DNA from: Candidatus Parcubacteria bacterium
GTDB lineage: Bacteria; Patescibacteriota; Saccharimonadia; Saccharimonadales; UBA4665
DNA length: 64,000 bases
NCBI GenBank assembly: GCA_023434325.1
Contig: JAEYSX010000001.1
Span: 248,001 to 312,000, forward strand
Reading direction: 5' to 3'
In this document: positions 51,173-59,809 of the stretch, in pieces
How the letters are laid out: every line of letters begins with the position of its first letter
How positions within the stretch are numbered: the first letter of the stretch is position 1
The notes under the pieces: generated by a model
Database searches by the model: none
What the model was told of the DNA's origin: nothing
Seen by the model: only the letters and a program-made list of their open reading frames with translations
Translations under genes and position numbers: made by a program

Positions 51173-51901
51173 ATGCGCATACTCCCACGCGACCGTCTAA
51201 AAAAATTGCGCCGCTACAGGCCATCGTCAAAAGATTGGCTCATGATCACTATTGGCGCAGCAGCAGTTTTACTCGTAATCGGACTTGTCTCTCTGATGCA
51301 AAAAGAACCACTTGCCCTCAAACCCAACAAAAACGCGAGCGTCTCCATACCTTGGCTACCCGACACTGTCAAACGTTGGCAAGACCCCATTAACGAAATG
51401 GCACAAAAGTACGAGCTTGACCCCGATTTAATCGCCATAATTATTACCATTGAATCGGGTGGCTACTCTCAGGCGGTCAGCCCGGCAATCGGCGCCGAAG
51501 GCTTAATGCAGGTCTTGCCAGAAACGGCAAAAGATATTGCCAAAAGATACCTCAAGGAACCTCGCACCAAATACAACCTCAAAGACCCGCAGACTAACAT
51601 AGAGTTTGGCACCGCATACCTGTCTATGCTTCGCAACGAATTTGGCGAACCGATCCAGGGTCCGTCTTGGGATTACACTGTCGAGCTGATAGCCGCCAGC
51701 TACAACGGCGGCCCCGGCAACGGCGGCAAATTCTACCGCGGAGAAGGCCTAACAAGCGGAGAAACCGTCAGCTATGCCCGCGACGTACTCAATATGTGGC
51801 GCGAGCGCAAAGCGCAAAGCAGCCCCACCTTTAACCGCTGGCTCGAGCGCGGCGGACAAGCCCTGATCGACCACGCTCAAGACGAACAAAACAGGCAATA
51901 A
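51173..51901 (+). CDS. Membrane-anchored lytic transglycosylase (SLT/Slt70-like domain)
   Basis: The 242-residue protein has a basic N-terminus, one helix (about residues 24-42) and an SLT domain: AIIITIESGGYSQAVSP with the catalytic Glu, GAEGLMQVLPETA, LKDPQTNIEFGTAYL and AASYNGGPGN. It cleaves the glycan strands of peptidoglycan with anhydro-MurNAc formation. It lies 66 bases behind the alpha-barrel gene but has its own leaderless promoter. Wall remodelling for surface proteins, for growth, or against a host wall are all possible. Confidence 0.9.
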   Translation: MRILPRDRLKKLRRYRPSSKDWLMITIGAAAVLLVIGLVSLMQKEPLALKPNKNASVSIPWLPDTVKRWQDPINEMAQKYELDPDLIAIIITIESGGYSQAVSPAIGAEGLMQVLPETAKDIAKRYLKEPRTKYNLKDPQTNIEFGTAYLSMLRNEFGEPIQGPSWDYTVELIAASYNGGPGNGGKFYRGEGLTSGETVSYARDVLNMWRERKAQSSPTFNRWLERGGQALIDHAQDEQNRQ

Positions 51902-52048
51902 TAACAACTAGGTGGATTCGGGAAAAATGCCAAACATAGAATCTCGTACATGATGATCGGCGCCTATCAACCTCAGTAACCGATCTACTTCTAGACGGAG
52001 CCTAAGCTATCGGCAATGCCGGCAACAAAATTCTATATAAGATCGTAC

Positions 52049-52450
52049 CTACTCTACTACAACTGTTGCTCTGTGATCGCTATTGTAGTAGTTGCGCAAA
52101 CCCCACGTCCCTTTGGTCTTTACCTGCGCCTGGACGCTCTCGCCAGGAGCGGCATCGCTAAAGATCAGTTCGTCGTTTCGCTCAACTTCGCCACCCTCAT
52201 CAGGCCAGGGCCCCACCATTCCATCTGACTCGTTTACAATTTTGATGTAGCTATCGGCTGCAACCGTGACCTTATTTGGAGTAAATCCGTCTTGACTATA
52301 CACAATAGTAACTGCAGGCTCAGAGGTCGCTTGTGCGTTAGAGTCAGTATTACCCTTACCCCTATCCAGAAAAATCGTCAATACTATTACGCCCCCCAAC
52401 AATACCGCTAGCACAACCAACGCGATCGTCATTTGTTTGGCTTTGCTCAT
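52049..52450 (-). CDS. Membrane-anchored cupredoxin-like protein
   Basis: The 133-residue protein begins at ATG 52450, ten bases after AAGGAGT, with one helix (residues 8-30) followed by a Ser/Asn-rich linker and a domain of about 90 residues with cupredoxin-like strands (VTIVYSQDGFTPNKVTV, IKIVNESDG). The Cys ligand of type 1 copper sites is missing, so it may bind copper differently or not at all. It lies about 100 bases downstream of cyoD on the same strand with its own TATAAT, and resembles the domain fused to CyoD. Confidence 0.7.
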   Translation of the reverse strand: MSKAKQMTIALVVLAVLLGGVIVLTIFLDRGKGNTDSNAQATSEPAVTIVYSQDGFTPNKVTVAADSYIKIVNESDGMVGPWPDEGGEVERNDELIFSDAAPGESVQAQVKTKGTWGLRNYYNSDHRATVVVE

Positions 52451-52567
52451 AATCAGCACTCCTTATAGCGTGACTATTATTATACGTGCTTATGTTTTTT
52501 ACGCAAAGTCAACAGTCGCCGCGGGAGATAATCATCTGTAATGCGAATACCCACGGCTCTAATAGCA

Positions 52568-53269
52568 CTAAGGTTCTACCCTAAAGCTACCGATTACCTG
52601 CGGATTTTTTTCGTCATAGAACTGTTGCGTGCCGGAATCATTGAGTATGATCGTTTTTGGCCGCGTCTTTCGAACCGCAAAACGGTCTTCGCCGCCATAG
52701 GCCTGAGGCTGACTTGGCGTGCCATACACAATCTCGCGCGTTTCGGAATCTTCGTTGATAAAGGTAATCCTGTCACATTCGCGTGCCACTACTACAGCGG
52801 GCTCAAAGGTACCGTCACGGAGGGTCACCTTGTGAGTCGTGAATTCGCCGCGGCAAGCGCCGGTCTTTTCGCCCTCTATCTGGTAAATTCCTTCGCCCTC
52901 TACTAACTTTTTGGCTGCATCCTCTGCCGTAACGGGCGTCATATTGTAGTGCAAGTGATGCATAATCCACTGCGACGCACCAACGACCACCAGAATAATA
53001 GCTACCGTAGAGATAAAGAACCCCAGCTGCCAGCGAGGTTTCTTCTCGCGCCCAATGTGCAAAAAGAACACAATCTGAATGATCATCTGAATGACCGCAA
53101 AGGCCAAGATAGTTACCATCAACGACGTGCCGGCAACAACGCGCTCAGTCACCAGGTAATACGGTATGAATGTGAACACAAGCGACAAAATAAATCCAAC
53201 GACATACGATACGACGCTTCCATGTTCTTGATCTGGTGTGTGATTTGTATTATGTTTCATGCTGCTCAT
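52568..53269 (-). CDS. cyoD: Cytochrome bo3 quinol oxidase subunit IV fused to a cupredoxin-like domain
   Basis: Residues 1-110 are CyoD: three membrane helices including SLMVTILAFAVIQMIIQIVF and LHIGREKKPRWQL. Standard CyoD ends near 110 residues; this protein continues to 233 with a predicted extracytoplasmic domain (THKVTLRDGTFEPAVVVA, ITFINEDSETREI) like cupredoxins. CACRG- and AREC-type Cys residues could bind metal or form a disulphide. The start overlaps cyoC by four bases (ATGA). Subunit IV helps assemble the oxidase; the fused domain is the unusual part. Confidence 0.85.
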   Translation of the reverse strand: MSSMKHNTNHTPDQEHGSVVSYVVGFILSLVFTFIPYYLVTERVVAGTSLMVTILAFAVIQMIIQIVFFLHIGREKKPRWQLGFFISTVAIILVVVGASQWIMHHLHYNMTPVTAEDAAKKLVEGEGIYQIEGEKTGACRGEFTTHKVTLRDGTFEPAVVVARECDRITFINEDSETREIVYGTPSQPQAYGGEDRFAVRKTRPKTIILNDSGTQQFYDEKNPQVIGSFRVEP

Positions 53270-53868
53270 ACGAATGCCATTAAGTACACTATGGTAAAGA
53301 TAAAGATCCAGACGATATCAAGGAAGTGCCAGAAAAGGCTCAATAGTCCCAGCTTGCGCTTCATATGGCGGTTAAGGCCGCGCTTTGCAACATATACCAA
53401 TGTAATTGCCATCCACAATAGGCCAAAGAAAATATGGAGTCCGTGCGTCCCAAGCAGCACAAAGAACGACGACAAAAACGCATTGGTACCGAGCGTGTGG
53501 CCGTGGTGTATGAGCTCATTAAACTCGTACAACTCTACGCCAAGGAACGCCAGCCCAAGCAAGAATGTGGCACCAAACCAGACCAGCGTCTGACCCTTTA
53601 GTCCACGCCGTGCCGCTAACATACCGAGCCCAACCGTAAAGCTACTGGTCAACAGCAAAACGGTGTTGGTAAGCGCCAACGGCAAACTGAACAGCTCGTT
53701 CCCGGCCGGTCCACCCATTGTGTTACCACTTAATACCGCATACACCGCAAACAAAATCGCGAACATCAGAAGGTCGGTCATCAGGTACAACCAAAAGCCA
53801 AACATCACGCGGTCATCGTACTCGGCTTCGTGGCTCGATTCGTGATTTGTTGCTATCGTGTGGGCCAT
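53266..53868 (-). CDS. cyoC: Cytochrome bo3 quinol oxidase subunit III
   Basis: The 200-residue protein has five membrane helices with the subunit III motifs FGFWLYLMTDLLMFAILFA, LTSSFTVGLGMLAA, FLGVELYEF, LLGTHGLHIFFGLLW and LFWHFLDIVWIFIF. It stabilises subunit I. The start lies 16 bases inside the end of cyoB and the stop overlaps cyoD, so the operon is tightly coupled. Length is standard for quinol oxidases. Confidence 0.95.
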   Translation of the reverse strand: MAHTIATNHESSHEAEYDDRVMFGFWLYLMTDLLMFAILFAVYAVLSGNTMGGPAGNELFSLPLALTNTVLLLTSSFTVGLGMLAARRGLKGQTLVWFGATFLLGLAFLGVELYEFNELIHHGHTLGTNAFLSSFFVLLGTHGLHIFFGLLWMAITLVYVAKRGLNRHMKRKLGLLSLFWHFLDIVWIFIFTIVYLMAFV

Positions 53869-55976
53869 TTTCTACTCCGTATTATTCCCAAGACGAATCC
53901 AATAGTAATCTTAATAAACTGCCATAGACTCATGTCTTCTTCGTCATTAATCTTAAGTGCGCCACTGGCCGGCTTTTGTTTTGCCTCGGCCTCTTCTTGT
54001 TTTTTGCGCTCGACCTCTTGACGCCGAACCTCGTTGGCAGGAATGGTATACTCTGTATTTTCGTTAAACGTCCTTGCGACAGAAACGATGATGATCGCGA
54101 TGACCGAGGCGATTGCCAGCCAGTTGATGTGCCACACAAACCCAAACCCGGCAAAGAAGGCAAAGATAGAGATGTAAATGCCGGATCCAGTATTCCTAGG
54201 CATATGAATATCTTCGTACACCTTTGGTGGAGTATGCTGCCCACGCTGCTTCATGTCCCAAAACGCATCGCGCGTCATTACCTTTGGAATAACAGTAAAA
54301 TTGTACGCTGGCGCAGGCGAAGGTGTTGCCCACTCAAGAGTACGCCCATTCCAAGCGTCGCCCGTCGTATCGCGCAAGCGGCGCTTTTGCATAAAGCTGG
54401 CGATAATCTGTACGATTTGCAGTGCCACGCCCACACAAATAACCAAACCGCCGATAAACATCAGGATATAGAACGGCTGCCACCCCGTGGAGGAGTCATA
54501 GCTGTCAATCCTGCGTGCGGCCCCCATAATGCCCAAAACGTACATTGGTATAAACGACAGCATAAAGCCGATGATCCAGCATACGAATGCCTGCCGACCG
54601 ATTCGCTCGTTGAGCCGAATACCAGTCATCTTAGGGAACCAGTACGACACCGCGGCAAACACTCCAAACAACACGCCGCCAATAACATTAGAGTGAAAGT
54701 GCGCGACTAAGAACAAACTGTTGTGCAACTGAAAGTCTGCCGGTGGCACCGCCAGCAATATACCCGTCAGTCCGCCTACAATAAACACGCCGACAAAGCC
54801 AAGGAACCAAAGCATCGGCGTGGCAAAATGTATGCGCCCTTTATACATCGTTGCAATCCACGAGAAGAACAGAACGGCCGTAGGTATTGCAATAATCACC
54901 GTCATCACACCAAAGAACGAGTTGACGTTAGCCCCCGCGCCCATCGTAAAGAAGTGATGCAGCCACACCGACAGCGCAAGCGTTGAAACACCGAACAGAC
55001 CAAGAAGATTGGACTTGTAACTGGCGATCCGCTTGCGGCTAAACGTCGCCACAATTTCCGAAAACGCTCCGTACGCCGGCAAAACCAAGATGTACACCTC
55101 GGGGTGACCCCACATCCAAATAAGGTTGGTGTACATCATCGGGTCACCGCCGCCTGCCGTGGTAAAGAAGTTTGTGCCCAAGTAGCGGTCAAAGAATAGC
55201 AGGAATAGTGTCGCGGTCAGCAGCGGAAAGACCGTCAGCGCCATAACCATGCTACACAGCGATCCCCATGTAAACAGCGGCATCTTCATCAGCGACATGC
55301 CAGGCGCGCGCATCTTAAGGATGGTCATAATAAAGTTAATGGCGCCAAGCGTGGTACCGATACCCGAAATCTGCAAGCTCCATATGAGGTAATCGACACC
55401 TACGCCGGTGCTAAACTCCGGTCCCGACAACGGTGCGATAGCCAGCCAACCAGTGGCAGCATACTCACCACCCACAAAGAAGAAGGCGTTTACCATAACT
55501 GCACCGGCCACATAGAGCCAGAATCCCAGGGTGTTTAAGAATGGCGACGCCAAGTCACGGGCGCCGATTTGCAGCGGCACTATATAGTTAATAAGACCGA
55601 ATATAAAGCCCATGGCCACAAAGAAGACCATGATGTTGCCATGAGCCGTAAACACTTGCTGGAAGTGATGCGCCGTCAAATACCCCTGTGATCCGTCAAC
55701 GGCAATTGCCTGTTGCAGCCAGATCATCATGGCCTCAAGGCCGCCGCGGCTGATAAGCATAAACATCGCGACCAGCATGTACATAATACCGATCTTCTTG
55801 GGGTCAACCGACGTCAGCCACTCTTTCCAGAGCCACTTCCAACGCTTTGTCCAGGTCAGCACTACCACAGCAGCCAGAGTCGCAGAGGTAAAGAAGAGTG
55901 CGCCGCCAATCGTAAACCACTCGTGTGGGAGCACGTTCCAGTCTAACTTGCCGAGTAATAGTTCTGTCCAATTCAT
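53853..55976 (-). CDS. cyoB: Cytochrome bo3 quinol oxidase subunit I
   Basis: The 707-residue protein is the catalytic haem-copper subunit. Haem ligands are in LTAHHFQQVFTAHGN (low spin) and VAHFHSNVIGG (low- and high-spin His); copper B ligands are in WMWGHPEVYILVLP and HHFFTMG. The Tyr cross-linked to His, the D-channel Asp (QIGARDLASPFLN) and the Glu of GHPEVY mark it as an A-type proton pump. It oxidises quinol and reduces oxygen to water. The start codon directly follows the cyoA stop. Confidence 0.97.
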   Translation of the reverse strand: MNWTELLLGKLDWNVLPHEWFTIGGALFFTSATLAAVVVLTWTKRWKWLWKEWLTSVDPKKIGIMYMLVAMFMLISRGGLEAMMIWLQQAIAVDGSQGYLTAHHFQQVFTAHGNIMVFFVAMGFIFGLINYIVPLQIGARDLASPFLNTLGFWLYVAGAVMVNAFFFVGGEYAATGWLAIAPLSGPEFSTGVGVDYLIWSLQISGIGTTLGAINFIMTILKMRAPGMSLMKMPLFTWGSLCSMVMALTVFPLLTATLFLLFFDRYLGTNFFTTAGGGDPMMYTNLIWMWGHPEVYILVLPAYGAFSEIVATFSRKRIASYKSNLLGLFGVSTLALSVWLHHFFTMGAGANVNSFFGVMTVIIAIPTAVLFFSWIATMYKGRIHFATPMLWFLGFVGVFIVGGLTGILLAVPPADFQLHNSLFLVAHFHSNVIGGVLFGVFAAVSYWFPKMTGIRLNERIGRQAFVCWIIGFMLSFIPMYVLGIMGAARRIDSYDSSTGWQPFYILMFIGGLVICVGVALQIVQIIASFMQKRRLRDTTGDAWNGRTLEWATPSPAPAYNFTVIPKVMTRDAFWDMKQRGQHTPPKVYEDIHMPRNTGSGIYISIFAFFAGFGFVWHINWLAIASVIAIIIVSVARTFNENTEYTIPANEVRRQEVERKKQEEAEAKQKPASGALKINDEEDMSLWQFIKITIGFVLGIIRSRKWPTR

Positions 55977-56897
55977 CTAGTGCGCCTCGTATTGCTCTGG
56001 CTTGTGGTCGTGCCCAGAGCCCTTATATTTCGTAATTACTTTGGTATACAGATCTCGGTCGGGTAACGCGTAATAAGCAACCGGATTTTTCTCGCTTGGT
56101 TTGAGCAGTTCGTCGTACTTCTCGGTGCTTAGATCCTCCGACGTCATGTCGACCTCACGCACCCACTGGTCAAACTCTTCTTTGGATGTTGCGTCAGCTG
56201 TAAATCGCATACCCGCAAAGCCGTCGCCGTTGATTTCGGCCGTACTGCCGGGGTATTCCCCGGGCGCAGTGGCGATTAAGTTGAGCTTGTTGACGTGTCC
56301 GCCGCTCATGGCATACAACATGCCGCCCAGATTAGGAATCCAAAACGAGCTCATGGGCGCCTCATCGGCGGTTAGTTCAAATGTCACCGGGGTGCCGACT
56401 GGAATGCGGACATAGTTAACAGTGGCTATCTGCTGATCCGGATAGATAAATAGCCACTTCCAGCGCATCGCCACTACTTGTACCGTAAGCGGTTCGGCAT
56501 CGGCGGCAATCTCTTTCTTTGGCTCTAGCCGGTGAGTTGCCGGCACTATAATCGACGCCAATACAACCGCCACTACGGCGGGAATCACCCACATCGTCAC
56601 ATTGAGCAGCTTACTATGACCAACGTTTGGGTTGCGTTTTACTTTGGTATTTGATTCGCGGTATCTCCAGGCAGTAAAGTAAAGCAGCGCAACGACGGGA
56701 ATAGCAACACCAAGCAGGATCCCCATGCTCGTCACTATCAACCGCAACTGTTCGTTAGCTATCAAGCCGCCAGTGTGCACCAAAGCAACATTGGCGCCAT
56801 CCAAAAGCAACCCGATCAACACGATCAAACCAACAAACACTATAAGAATTGGCGCTACGATACCGGTCCAGCTATTTGATTTTTTGCCTTTAGACAT
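55977..56897 (-). CDS. cyoA: Cytochrome bo3 quinol oxidase subunit II
   Basis: The 306-residue protein has two to three N-terminal helices and an external cupredoxin-like domain with VVAMRWKWLFIYPDQQIATV and SSFWIPNLGGMLYAMSGG. The CuA ligand Cys pair of cytochrome c oxidases is absent, as expected for a quinol oxidase. There is no lipobox, unlike the E. coli protein. It is the first gene of the operon; the ATG follows GGGGG by seven bases in a structured leader. A His/Glu-rich end (GHDHKPEQYEAH) may bind metal. Confidence 0.95.
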   Translation of the reverse strand: MSKGKKSNSWTGIVAPILIVFVGLIVLIGLLLDGANVALVHTGGLIANEQLRLIVTSMGILLGVAIPVVALLYFTAWRYRESNTKVKRNPNVGHSKLLNVTMWVIPAVVAVVLASIIVPATHRLEPKKEIAADAEPLTVQVVAMRWKWLFIYPDQQIATVNYVRIPVGTPVTFELTADEAPMSSFWIPNLGGMLYAMSGGHVNKLNLIATAPGEYPGSTAEINGDGFAGMRFTADATSKEEFDQWVREVDMTSEDLSTEKYDELLKPSEKNPVAYYALPDRDLYTKVITKYKGSGHDHKPEQYEAH

Positions 56898-56900
56898 AAC

Positions 56901-56939
56901 CCTGCCCCCAGCAGGACGCTAGCATAATCATTATGTCCT
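56901..56939 (-). promoter_or_regulatory. cyo leader with two competing hairpins, one hiding the ribosome site
   Basis: In minus-strand RNA, hairpin A pairs AGGAC (56935-56939) with GTCCT (56913-56917), with CATAAT/ATTATG inside. Hairpin B pairs CCTGC (56911-56915) with GCAGG (56901-56905) and encloses the GGGGG ribosome site. They share 56913-56915, so only one can form. Hairpin A would free the ribosome site. Confidence 0.5.
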
Positions 56940-56940
56940 C

Positions 56941-56971
56941 ACTATACCACGCCGCCGCGCAAAAATGTCAA
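56941..56971 (-). promoter_or_regulatory. cyo operon promoter
   Basis: Minus strand: TTGACA (56966-56971), a 19-base spacer and extended -10 TGG-TATAGT (56941-56949). The start near 56934 gives a leader of about 37 bases. Confidence 0.6.
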
Positions 56972-57013
56972 ATGCCATAAGCATAAACCGCGCGTACACA
57001 GCTTGCGAGTGTC

Positions 57014-57022
57014 TGCTATGAT
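57014..57022 (+). promoter_or_regulatory. Extended -10 promoter of the SDR at 57029, leaderless
   Basis: TGC-TATGAT ends six bases before the ATG at 57029. Confidence 0.5.
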
Positions 57023-57028
57023 GTCGAT

Positions 57029-57706
57029 ATGAAAAATATAGTCATCACAGGCGGTAGCGACGGTATCGGAAAAGCACTGGTAGAAGATCTAGGCTCTGAT
57101 TTTCGCGTAATCGCACTTGCAAGAAATGTGGATAAACTCAATGAGCTAGCGGCTAAAACCGGCTGTGATGTTATCGTTTGCGACGTCCGCAAAGCTAGCG
57201 ATGTCGAAACGGCCTTTGACCATATTGCATCCACATATGGCAAAATAGACATTCTGATAAATAACGCAGGCGTCATTGTAAACGGCGACCTAACCGAAAC
57301 GTCTTACGAAACAATCGAGAACGTACTAAGCACCAACGCCACCGGCGCAATATTCGTCACAAAAGCGTGCCTGCAAATTATGAAACAGCAAAAAGACGGC
57401 CTGATCGTGCATGTCATTTCGCAGGCCGGCATTACCGCCAAACCCTACCGCTCTATCTACAATGCATCCAAGTGGGCGATGACCGGTTTTACCAAAGCTA
57501 TACAACAAGAAGCTGCCGAATATGGCGTTCGAGTGACCGGCTTTTATCCGGGAACTGTCGAAACAGACTTGTTCAAAAAAGCAGGGCTCGACATACACGG
57601 CCCGGCATTAGACACCTCGCAGATAACCAAAATCCTCAGATTCGTCATTAATTCCGACCAGAACATGCTGTTTCCAGAGCTCGGCGTCAAGCCGTTCGAA
57701 GTATAA
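57029..57706 (+). CDS. SDR family oxidoreductase
   Basis: The 225-residue protein is a classical SDR: TGGSDGIGKAL for NAD(P), INNAG, a Ser in VISQAG and active-site YNASK, followed by GFYPGTVETDLF. It is a compact 3-oxoacyl-reductase-like enzyme of unknown substrate. The Rossmann fold begins at residue 4, so the leaderless start at 57029 is right. It lies between the two oxidase-related groups. Confidence 0.9.
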   Translation: MKNIVITGGSDGIGKALVEDLGSDFRVIALARNVDKLNELAAKTGCDVIVCDVRKASDVETAFDHIASTYGKIDILINNAGVIVNGDLTETSYETIENVLSTNATGAIFVTKACLQIMKQQKDGLIVHVISQAGITAKPYRSIYNASKWAMTGFTKAIQQEAAEYGVRVTGFYPGTVETDLFKKAGLDIHGPALDTSQITKILRFVINSDQNMLFPELGVKPFEV

Positions 57707-57797
57707 GACTGCTATAGTTTGCCGGCTTTAGCCGCAACGTCAAAATGTACGTGCGCCATAGCGACAAGCTGCGGATATTTGTTATGCTAATGATTAG

Positions 57798-58598
57798 ATG
57801 CTGGCCCGCAAAACCATACAAAACCTGCCCAACAATAGCCGCTTTTATGTGCTGATTATCTCGGCACTGATCAGTCTTTTTATACTGAGCCTACTGCGAG
57901 TACAAATTACAAACGATCAGCTCTTTGTAATCCGCACTGGGCAGGCCTACGGCTTTATCTCTATCGTATATTTATACGTCGCGCTAATTATTTCGCCGCT
58001 CAAAAGACTCGTCGGCGGACATCGGCGCTGGATGCAAAACCTAGAATTCTCGCGCCGCGCCATTGGCGTATCTGCGGCCTACTTTGCCCTGCTGCACGCC
58101 GGAATCGGACTGTGGGGTCAGATTGGGGGTTTGGACGGATTGGCTTTGTTGCCCGAGCGATTCATATGGTCGCTGTCGCTCGGTGCTGGTGCACTCCTCG
58201 TACTACTCCTGATGGCCTCCACGTCGTTCGATGCGGTCATCAAATTCATGACATTCCGCAAGTGGAAATGGCTGCATCGTTTTGTCTACATCGGCTGCGT
58301 CTTTATCATCGTGCACGTCTGGATGATCGGCACACACATGGCGCACGACTGGGTGCGTGTCGCCACTTTTATTCCCCTCAGTGTTCTGTTCGCACTCGAA
58401 GCCTGGACCATTGTCGGCAAGATGTCAGAGCAGTGGCCAGTTTTTAAAGCAAGGGACCACTTTGTCACCCTGGTCGTGTCGATCTGGATTACGCTATCTG
58501 CACTCCTTTTCATGCTGCCCGCACTGGTCAAAAACTATCACAGCGAACATCACTCCGAGGCCGACACTAGTCAGCACGAGGGAGGTAAACATGAATAA
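57798..58598 (+). CDS. Ferric reductase-like haem membrane protein (YedZ/MsrQ-type fold)
   Basis: The 266-residue protein has about seven helices and a Ferric_reduct domain with His in FALLHAGIGL, KWLHRFVYIGC and IIVHVWM, spaced to hold haem. No flavin domain is attached. A His-rich end (HSEHHSEADTSQHEGGKHE) may bind copper or iron. Its end overlaps the next gene by eight bases, so it is cotranscribed with the secreted His-start proteins and cyoE. It could carry electrons to periplasmic metal or quinone. Confidence 0.8.
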   Translation: MLARKTIQNLPNNSRFYVLIISALISLFILSLLRVQITNDQLFVIRTGQAYGFISIVYLYVALIISPLKRLVGGHRRWMQNLEFSRRAIGVSAAYFALLHAGIGLWGQIGGLDGLALLPERFIWSLSLGAGALLVLLLMASTSFDAVIKFMTFRKWKWLHRFVYIGCVFIIVHVWMIGTHMAHDWVRVATFIPLSVLFALEAWTIVGKMSEQWPVFKARDHFVTLVVSIWITLSALLFMLPALVKNYHSEHHSEADTSQHEGGKHE

Positions 58599-59133
58599 GA
58601 AGTTCGCGCTGCTCGCGTTCTTGTTACTCACTGCACTGCTGTTAGTTCCACGCAGTACGTCGGCGCACGTACTGATCAAGGACGAGTCCGGTAGCGCCGG
58701 CGCTGTCATGCACATCATGCCCGATGACGATCCTATCGCAGGCGAGGAAGCTACGCTGTTTTTCGACGTTCATGGCAGCGCGGTCACCGACAAGTCCGCG
58801 CGAGCCACGCTGACCATCGCGAGCGAACTGGGTGTCGAGAGTAAAGCACCCGTACAGGTGACGGGATCGCGCGTGTCCGCATCTTATGTGTTCCCGCTTC
58901 AGGGGCTATACAAAATCAAGCTCTCTATCGAGCAAGACGGCCAAAAATCTCTTATATTCTTGCAGTCCAAGCGAGTAACGCGCGGCACAGCGGCAGACAC
59001 CTCAGTTACCACCTCCCCGCCCGCATGGGCTCAGATCGGCATGCTGACGACCTCGCTTGCAGCTGCCACGACCACAATTATTATCATCAACCGCCGCGCC
59101 GCCATCAGCCGATACAGCAAATTTGGCTCTTAA
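58591..59133 (+). CDS. Secreted, membrane-anchored protein with mature N-terminal His, possible copper binder
   Basis: The 180-residue protein has a signal peptide cut after STSA, giving a mature end HVLIKDESG, a beta-rich domain (FFDVHGSAV, SASYVFPLQGLYKIKLSI) and a C-terminal helix. An N-terminal His is the mark of copper-binding CopC- and YcnI-like proteins. Met and Asp follow in MHIMPDDDP. No family is certain. GGAGG lies six bases before the ATG, and the gene overlaps the haem membrane protein gene by eight bases. Confidence 0.65.
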   Translation: MNKKFALLAFLLLTALLLVPRSTSAHVLIKDESGSAGAVMHIMPDDDPIAGEEATLFFDVHGSAVTDKSARATLTIASELGVESKAPVQVTGSRVSASYVFPLQGLYKIKLSIEQDGQKSLIFLQSKRVTRGTAADTSVTTSPPAWAQIGMLTTSLAAATTTIIIINRRAAISRYSKFGS

Positions 59134-59173
59134 TGTATAATCTAAAACTAAGCAAAAGCAACAAGCGGGGGAT

Positions 59174-59800
59174 ATGATGAAGTTGGCTAAAGCACTGCCT
59201 GTTATAGGCATATTGTCTGGAATTATGGCGTTGTTTATAGGTAGCGCCGCCTCTGCACATGTTGTGGTTACCCCGAGGCAAGTCTTAACCGGCGAGCGCG
59301 TAACCTTTAGTGTATCGGTGCCAAACGAACACGACACCCCAGTCGTCCAAGTCCGGCTCGTCATTCCAGACGACCTCAGCTCGGTGCGTCCGCACGCCAA
59401 GCAGGGCTGGAATATCGAAGTGACCAAAACCGGCGAGGGCGAAAACTTATCCGCCACCGAAATCACCTGGAAAAGTGCCGGTGCAAACGTGCCTGTCGAC
59501 CTTAAAGACGACTTTCTCTTTAGCGCAAAAACACCAGATACTGGCGGCGAGCTCAAATGGAAAGCATACGAGACCTACGCCGACGGCACAGTCGTGGCCT
59601 GGGAGCAAGATCCAGCCAGCACCCAAACCGATAGCAAGCCGTACTCTATTACAAAAGTAATGTCCCAAGCCGAACAACCTGCGGCAACGTCCGAGGTAAA
59701 CGACATCGACGCAACCGCAAAATGGGCGCTATACACCGGCATCGCAGGCATCGTGTTAGGACTCATCGCCATCTCACTCGCCACACGAAAGAAAGCCTAG
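59174..59800 (+). CDS. YcnI-like (DUF1775) copper-binding membrane protein
   Basis: The 208-residue protein has a signal peptide cut after AASA, a mature start HVVVTPRQV, then VPNEHDTPVVQVRLVIP, GWNIEV and TEITWKSAG, all YcnI/DUF1775 features, and a C-terminal helix (ALYTGIAGIVLGLIAISLA). In Bacillus YcnI the N-terminal His and a Glu bind Cu(II) outside the cell. Its place before cyoE suggests copper supply to the oxidase. GGGGG precedes the ATG; an adjacent second ATG codon is possible as start. Confidence 0.85.
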   Translation: MMKLAKALPVIGILSGIMALFIGSAASAHVVVTPRQVLTGERVTFSVSVPNEHDTPVVQVRLVIPDDLSSVRPHAKQGWNIEVTKTGEGENLSATEITWKSAGANVPVDLKDDFLFSAKTPDTGGELKWKAYETYADGTVVAWEQDPASTQTDSKPYSITKVMSQAEQPAATSEVNDIDATAKWALYTGIAGIVLGLIAISLATRKKA

Positions 59801-59809
59801 GTCTATCGC

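Noticed and set aside
51173..51901. Treating the lytic transglycosylase as a firm part of the B12 operon
   Set aside because: It has its own extended -10 box and leaderless start. Its proximity alone does not prove a role in cobalamin capture.
53976..54710. A 244-codon plus-strand frame inside cyoB
   Set aside because: It is antisense to conserved subunit I sequence and looks like none of the families known.
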